Under the pieces are notes generated by a model, which was given only the letters and a program-made list of their open reading frames with translations, made no database searches and had not been told where the DNA came from. Of a stretch of DNA of 64,000 bases, positions 60,316 to 64,000 are shown in pieces. Source of the stretch: Methylotenera_A sp046598525 (lineage in GTDB: Bacteria > Pseudomonadota > Gammaproteobacteria > Burkholderiales > Methylophilaceae); contig JBKJIJ010000015.1 in the NCBI GenBank assembly GCA_046598525.1, positions 38,552-102,551 on the forward strand, given 5' to 3'. Numbering within the stretch: the first letter of the stretch is position 1; every line of letters begins with the position of its first letter. The translations under genes were made by a program, and so were the position numbers.

Positions 60316-60888
60316 TTAAAGATTAACAAAGTTAATTTTAGGCACAGCATTACCGTCACCAAACTGTAGTTGTGTAACGCTGCCGTAATCAATCGTAAAT
60401 CTAAACAAACCTTTAAGCGGGATATTCAGCACATGCGCCAGCAGGGCGCGAATCATGCCGCCGTGCGTAACAACGGCAATATTGCCAGTTGGGTATTGCG
60501 TTAAAATTTCCTCTAAAAAATGGATGCCGCGTTGTTGCAGCTGGCTAAATGTTTCGCCGTTTGGCGGGGCTAAATCGGCATAATTGTGGGCCCACACATC
60601 AAAAATATCGCGTGGAATATCATCCCAAGCCGACATTTCCCAATCACCAAAATTAAGCTCCATTAAGCGATTATCCACAATCGGTTCGCTTAAATCTAGC
60701 GTATTGGCTAGCTTTAGGCAACGCTGTAATGGGCTGGCATAAATGGCATCAAATGAGCTGCTGGCTAGCTTTTGCTGTGTATTTAGTGCTTCATTCATAA
60801 AACTGCTGGCAACATCAATATCACTTTGGCCATAACAAATGCCGCTTGGCACTTGCAAAGCAGTGTGGCGAATTAAAAAAAGTTTCAA
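60316..60888 (-). CDS. cobC: Alpha-ribazole phosphatase (histidine phosphatase)
   Basis: A 190-residue phosphoglycerate-mutase-like enzyme. LFLIRHTALQVPSGICYGQSDIDV has the catalytic RHT, YASPLQRC and MELNFGDWEM follow, and VVTHGGMIRALLAH holds the second His. It removes phosphate from alpha-ribazole-5'-phosphate or cobalamin phosphate. It overlaps cobS by four bases and ends the cobT-cobS-cobC operon. Confidence 0.9.
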   Translation of the reverse strand: MKLFLIRHTALQVPSGICYGQSDIDVASSFMNEALNTQQKLASSSFDAIYASPLQRCLKLANTLDLSEPIVDNRLMELNFGDWEMSAWDDIPRDIFDVWAHNYADLAPPNGETFSQLQQRGIHFLEEILTQYPTGNIAVVTHGGMIRALLAHVLNIPLKGLFRFTIDYGSVTQLQFGDGNAVPKINFVNL

Positions 60889-61691
60889 AGGCCAGCTCCC
60901 AAATTAATACTCCAAGCTAACGCGCCCAAATAAAACGCCAGCTCTGTAATTTGTTGCACTGCACCTAAGCAATCGCCTGTGTATCCACCAAGCCAGCGCT
61001 TAATTTTATGCCGCCACCAAAGCCAACTTAACAGCATTGGTATTAACGTAAAACCGACAAATTTTAGAATAACTAAATGTGAGTGATTGCTTACATTTAA
61101 TGCAAAAATAACAGCTAAAAATGGCAGCAATCCAAAAAAGTTGGCCACCAATAAACTTGGTAAGCTGATTTGCGTGGCAAGCGGCTTGGCTTTGCCGCTG
61201 GATTTTATATAGTCTAGGCTTTGCATCATCCACACCGCGCTTAAGCGACTAAGCGCGTGGGCGGTAATCAGCGTGATTGGGATTAAGATAAAATTTAAAG
61301 AATTAAGCGTTTGGAATTTCGCAAATAGCATCAAAAATAATGCCACCGCGCCATAAGTACCCAACCTTGAATCTTGCATAATGGTAATGATTTTTTCTTT
61401 ATCCCAGCCGCCGCCAAGCCCATCAGCACTATCGGCCAAGCCATCTTCATGAAAAGCGCCTGTGGCGTAAATAGTAGCGGCCATGCTTATTAAAACGGCT
61501 ATTGTCATGGGCAAAATTAAGTAGGACACATAAAAAGCAATGGCGCCAATCAAGCCAATTAATATGCCGATTAAGGGAAAATATTTGCTGGCATGATTTA
61601 AATCAGATTCTTGAAAATCGTTAAAGCTGGGCACGGGTATGCGCGTAAAAAAGCCCACCGCCAATAAAAAATATTGCCATTGTTTATGCAT
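60885..61691 (-). CDS. cobS: Adenosylcobinamide-GDP ribazoletransferase (cobalamin synthase)
   Basis: A 268-residue membrane enzyme with about seven helices. FFTRIPVPS at the N-terminus and GAFHEDGLADSADGLGGGWDKEKIITIMQDSRLGTYGA, with the acidic metal-binding residues, identify CobS. It joins AdoCbi-GDP and alpha-ribazole at the inner membrane. It starts two bases after cobT and overlaps cobC by four. Confidence 0.95.
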   Translation of the reverse strand: MHKQWQYFLLAVGFFTRIPVPSFNDFQESDLNHASKYFPLIGILIGLIGAIAFYVSYLILPMTIAVLISMAATIYATGAFHEDGLADSADGLGGGWDKEKIITIMQDSRLGTYGAVALFLMLFAKFQTLNSLNFILIPITLITAHALSRLSAVWMMQSLDYIKSSGKAKPLATQISLPSLLVANFFGLLPFLAVIFALNVSNHSHLVILKFVGFTLIPMLLSWLWWRHKIKRWLGGYTGDCLGAVQQITELAFYLGALAWSINLGAGL

Positions 61692-61693
61692 TT

Positions 61694-62752
61694 TTAATCG
61701 GGCCTTTCAGCATCAAGCGCCTGGCTAACGCCTGCACTTTCAAAGCTAGCCATGCTATTTAAAAAATTAACCGCCGCTTGCACCAGTGGGTACGCCAGCG
61801 CGGCGCCAGTGCCTTCGCCAAGGCGCAAATCCATATCTAATAATGGTTTAGCATGTAAATAAGTTAATAATTGTCGATGCGCTTGCTCATTTGAGCAATG
61901 TGCAAATACGCAATAATCCAAAACATTTGCCTGCATTTTATAAGCCACCAATAACGCGGCGCTGGCGATAAAGCCATCAATTAGCAATATTACCTTGTGC
62001 TCAGCCGCACTTAACATGGCGCCCGCCATCATGGCGATTTCAAAGCCGCCAACGCTTGCCAGCGCCTGCATCGCATCTAAGCCATTCAACGCATGATGCG
62101 TAATAGCTTGTTTTAAAACACTTGTTTTATGCGCCAAGCCTGCATCATCCAAGCCAGTGCCGCGGCCCACACATTGCTCAATCGGTATGCCGCACAAAAT
62201 ACTCATCAAGGCGCTGGCCGATGAGGTATTGCCAATGCCCATTTCGCCAAAGCCTAAAATATTGCAACCTGCATCAATTTCTTGTTTGGCAAGCGCCGCA
62301 CCCTTTGTAAGTGCTTGTTGGCATTGGCTTAACGTCATGGCGGGCTGATTTAAAAAATTAGCGGTACCCATGGCAATTTTGGCATCAATTAATGCTGTGT
62401 GCGGTGCAAAAACATGATTAACCCCAGCATCAATAATGCGTAAATCCATTTGCATTTGGCGCGCAAAAACATTAATCGCTGCGCCGCCTTGCAGAAAATT
62501 TAGCACCATTTGCGCGGTAACGCTTTGTGGATAAGGGCTGACGTTACTTTGTGCAATGCCGTGATCGCCAGCAAACACTAATAAAGTGGGCCGATTTAAT
62601 TGCGGTGTTAAAGTTTGTTGAATTAAACCGACTTGCAGCGCCAGATTTTCTAATTTACCCAGCGCGCCTAAAGGCTTGGTTTTTTGATTGATTTTGTGTT
62701 GCAACGCTGGCATTAAGCGTTTGTTTAATGGCGCAATAGTAAAAGTGTTCAT
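61694..62752 (-). CDS. cobT: Nicotinate-nucleotide:DMB phosphoribosyltransferase
   Basis: A 352-residue CobT. KTKPLGALGKLENLALQ, VFAGDHGIAQSNVSPYPQSVT, GEMGIGNTSSASAL, GRGTGLDD and the C-terminal LRLGEGTGAALAYPLVQAA (catalytic Glu) are all present. It activates DMB to alpha-ribazole phosphate. It is first in cobT-cobS-cobC; no riboswitch lies in the 141 bases upstream. Confidence 0.95.
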   Translation of the reverse strand: MNTFTIAPLNKRLMPALQHKINQKTKPLGALGKLENLALQVGLIQQTLTPQLNRPTLLVFAGDHGIAQSNVSPYPQSVTAQMVLNFLQGGAAINVFARQMQMDLRIIDAGVNHVFAPHTALIDAKIAMGTANFLNQPAMTLSQCQQALTKGAALAKQEIDAGCNILGFGEMGIGNTSSASALMSILCGIPIEQCVGRGTGLDDAGLAHKTSVLKQAITHHALNGLDAMQALASVGGFEIAMMAGAMLSAAEHKVILLIDGFIASAALLVAYKMQANVLDYCVFAHCSNEQAHRQLLTYLHAKPLLDMDLRLGEGTGAALAYPLVQAAVNFLNSMASFESAGVSQALDAERPD

Positions 62753-62771
62753 GCTAGTCAGTTTAAATGAA

Positions 62772-62802
62772 AAACCCGCAAAACTTTTCAGCGTTGCGGG
62801 TT
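62772..62802 (-). terminator. Terminator of the lipoprotein gene
   Basis: Minus strand AACCCGCAA-N13-TTGCGGGTTTTTC is a nine-pair stem followed by a T-run. It lies between the Ala-rich lipoprotein gene and cobT on the same strand, so cobT has its own promoter close by. Confidence 0.8.
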
Positions 62803-62893
62803 AAATTTTGACTAAAAATTAAGTCTGGCTAATTAAAACTAATCAGCAACTAGGCTTATATTTAAAAACTCAATTTTAAAGAATCAGCCTAAA

Positions 62894-63181
62894 TTACTTA
62901 GCCGCTTCAGCTGCTGCATTTTTAGCCGCTTGTACAGCGTCAACTGCATCTTCTTTGGCTTCTGTTGCAGCTTCTGAAGTTGCTGTTGCTGCATCTTTTG
63001 CAGCATCCGTAACAACTTCTTTTGTTTCAGTTGCTACAGCGCCAGCCGCTTCTTTAGTGGCGTCAACCGCTTGGCCCATCTCTTCTTTCATATTATCAAC
63101 GGCGTCGTCTGATTTGCTGCAACCGGCAACTAATGTCAGCGCGAAAACGCCTGCTAATAAAGCGCGTAAAAATGTATTCAT
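62894..63181 (-). CDS. Small Ala-rich lipoprotein
   Basis: A 95-residue protein: signal peptide with lipobox LVAGC (Cys21), then a long amphipathic helix of Ala, Glu, Lys, Asp and Thr in an approximately 11-residue periodicity (EMGQAVDATKEAAGAV, ETKEVVTDAAKDA). This resembles Lpp-like or LEA-like rods. It probably sits in the envelope as a coiled coil. Function is unknown. It is 30 bases downstream of the BON-LysM gene on the same strand. Confidence 0.75.
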   Translation of the reverse strand: MNTFLRALLAGVFALTLVAGCSKSDDAVDNMKEEMGQAVDATKEAAGAVATETKEVVTDAAKDAATATSEAATEAKEDAVDAVQAAKNAAAEAAK

Positions 63182-63211
63182 GGTAAAACTCCCTTATTTT
63201 AATAGTAATAA

Positions 63212-63712
63212 TTATTGTGCTGGAATGCGCAACATTTGGCCTGGATAAATTTTATCAGGATGGCTAAGCATTGGCTTATTAGCCTCAAAAATACCCATGT
63301 AAGCATTGGCATTACCGTAAAACTCTTTAGCAATTTTAGATAATGTATCACCACTAACCACTGTGTAAAATTGTGGCTCAACAGCGGCTTCAACCACACC
63401 TAATTGGTCTTGCACATGCTCAACACCTGCTACGTTGCCGCAACATAATAAAATTTTCTCTTTGGTTTCTTGCGTATCTGCCATGCCCTGCACAATCACA
63501 GTGCCCGATGCGCCGTCAAAACCAATATCTAAATCTTGCGCGCTTAAATTCATTTTTGCCACGTAACCAGCAATCGCGTTAGCGGCAGCCTTGTTTGCCG
63601 CATCGACATTAACAGGAGTAGGGTCTTTTTTTGCAACGACATCGGCCGCTTTCGCCTCGCCAATACCAAATAATTTTTCCCCTGCATCTTTAATAAATGA
63701 AAACATTCCCAT
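63212..63712 (-). CDS. BON-LysM peptidoglycan/K+-binding protein (YgaU/Kbp-like)
   Basis: A 166-residue protein with a BON domain (about 45-105: LSAQDLDIGFDGASGTVIVQG) and a C-terminal LysM domain (FYTVVSGDTLSKIAKEFYGNANAY, IYPGQMLRIPAQ). This is the YgaU/Kbp layout; E. coli Kbp is a K+-binding protein. No signal peptide is visible. SD AAGGGG precedes the ATG at 63712. The lipoprotein gene lies downstream. Confidence 0.88.
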   Translation of the reverse strand: MGMFSFIKDAGEKLFGIGEAKAADVVAKKDPTPVNVDAANKAAANAIAGYVAKMNLSAQDLDIGFDGASGTVIVQGMADTQETKEKILLCCGNVAGVEHVQDQLGVVEAAVEPQFYTVVSGDTLSKIAKEFYGNANAYMGIFEANKPMLSHPDKIYPGQMLRIPAQ

Positions 63713-63877
63713 TGAAATCCCCTTTTAATATTGTTGATATAATTCAATATACTTACAGCGTTTTACCGCAAATATATTACAGCGTGAAGAAGGCTCATCA
63801 TAGTGCATCTGCCAGTGCCTGACTACTTTAGTTTGAATTAAATCGTAAATTACGCTGTAAATTTATGTGAAGTTTGC

Positions 63878-63883
63878 TATACT
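63878..63883 (+). promoter_or_regulatory. -10 element of tRNA-Phe
   Basis: TATACT followed by GCGCGAC. The GC-rich discriminator is typical of stable RNA promoters under stringent control. A good -35 hexamer is not obvious. Confidence 0.5.
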
Positions 63884-63919
63884 GCGCGACTTGCAAATGA
63901 TTAAATACATTTGCACACT

Positions 63920-63995
63920 GGCCGGATAGCTCAGTCGGTAGAGCAGCGGATTGAAAATCCGCGTGTCGCAGGTTCGATTCCCGCTCCGGCCACCA
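63920..63995 (+). tRNA. tRNA-Phe (GAA)
   Basis: A 76-base cloverleaf: acceptor GGCCGGA pairs with TCCGGCC, D-arm AGCTCAGTCGGTAGAGC, anticodon stem GCGGA with loop TTGAAAA (anticodon GAA) and TCCGC, T-arm GCAGG-TTCGATT-CCCGC, and encoded CCA. The T-stem has one A-C mismatch (positions 51 and 63). Confidence 0.95.
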
Positions 63996-64000
63996 GTATT

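Noticed and set aside
62753..62893. Second cobalamin riboswitch before cobT
   Set aside because: None of the conserved boxes are present; only a terminator of the upstream gene is seen.
1..64000. CRISPR array or IS element
   Set aside because: No regularly spaced direct repeats with unique spacers and no transposase frame found on either strand.

Overview
The window looks like a chromosome segment of a low-GC betaproteobacterium, most likely an obligate or near-obligate methylotroph of the Methylophilaceae (Methylotenera/Methylophilus type). That placement is inference from gene order and codon use, not from a marker comparison. Supporting signs are the rpoN-hpf-hprK-rapZ-EIIA(Man)-HPr-EI cluster, an ntrYX pair downstream of rsmB, an SAH riboswitch before ahcY, a dapF-DUF484-xerC operon and a solitary BtuM-type B12 transporter. 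Almost everything is chromosomal core. There is no CRISPR array, prophage or intact insertion sequence.

Layout. 1-3493 is the end of a pilin-like locus: a PilO-like protein, a periplasmic accessory protein, a large Cys-rich double-module pseudopilin and a classical prepilin. It is followed by a FitAB toxin-antitoxin pair (3560-4266), a MoeB/ThiF adenylyltransferase, ThiO and a CPA2 antiporter. 8430-18906 is a long plus-strand block for Kdo synthesis and LPS export (kdsD, kdsC, lptC, lptA, lptB), sigma-54, HPF and the regulatory phosphotransferase system. 19106-24106 holds DUF4870, oligopeptidase A, flavohaemoglobin with its NsrR regulator, and a HAD phosphatase. 24373-36781 carries xth, a minus-strand block (ntrX, ntrY, DUF4390, rsmB, cupin, htpX, fmt, def) and the divergent LysM-dprA-smg group. 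36877-40981 is an S-adenosylmethionine cycle operon (metK, SAH riboswitch, ahcY, a small membrane protein, metF). 41142-54143 includes dapF-DUF484-xerC, sodB, a ZnuD-like TonB receptor with a small His/Cys-rich companion, dgkA, a YggX family protein, phoU, rpiA, ilvA, a beta-propeller lipoprotein, a NYN/PIN protein, an EVE protein and DUF2237. 54300-55224 carries 6S RNA beside zapA and a zapB-like gene. 55387-62752 is a vitamin B12 region: cobalamin riboswitch, btuB, btuM, bluB, cobU and the opposed operon cobT-cobS-cobC. The window closes with an Ala-rich lipoprotein, a BON-LysM protein and tRNA-Phe.

How the parts work together. The LPS genes, sigma-54 and regulatory PTS form one conserved envelope and nitrogen/carbon-signalling block. 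The B12 region supports uptake (BtuB in the outer membrane, BtuM in the inner membrane) plus lower-ligand synthesis and attachment, so the cell can probably remodel imported corrinoids. The riboswitch covers only the uptake genes.

The most unusual items are: (i) a pseudopilin that looks like a tandem duplication of a pilin-type head with ten cysteines inserted in the second copy; (ii) an NtrX whose AAA+ domain has lost Walker A and GAFTGA; (iii) a MITE-like element with terminal inverted repeats present twice, one copy apparently supplying the Shine-Dalgarno of bluB; (iv) a hairpin repeat family whose stems co-vary; (v) a possibly leaderless metal-associated small gene; and (vi) in-frame tandem repeats in NtrY. 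I did not find a clear, wholly new multi-gene system. The pilin-like locus at the left edge is the best candidate and is cut by the window boundary.
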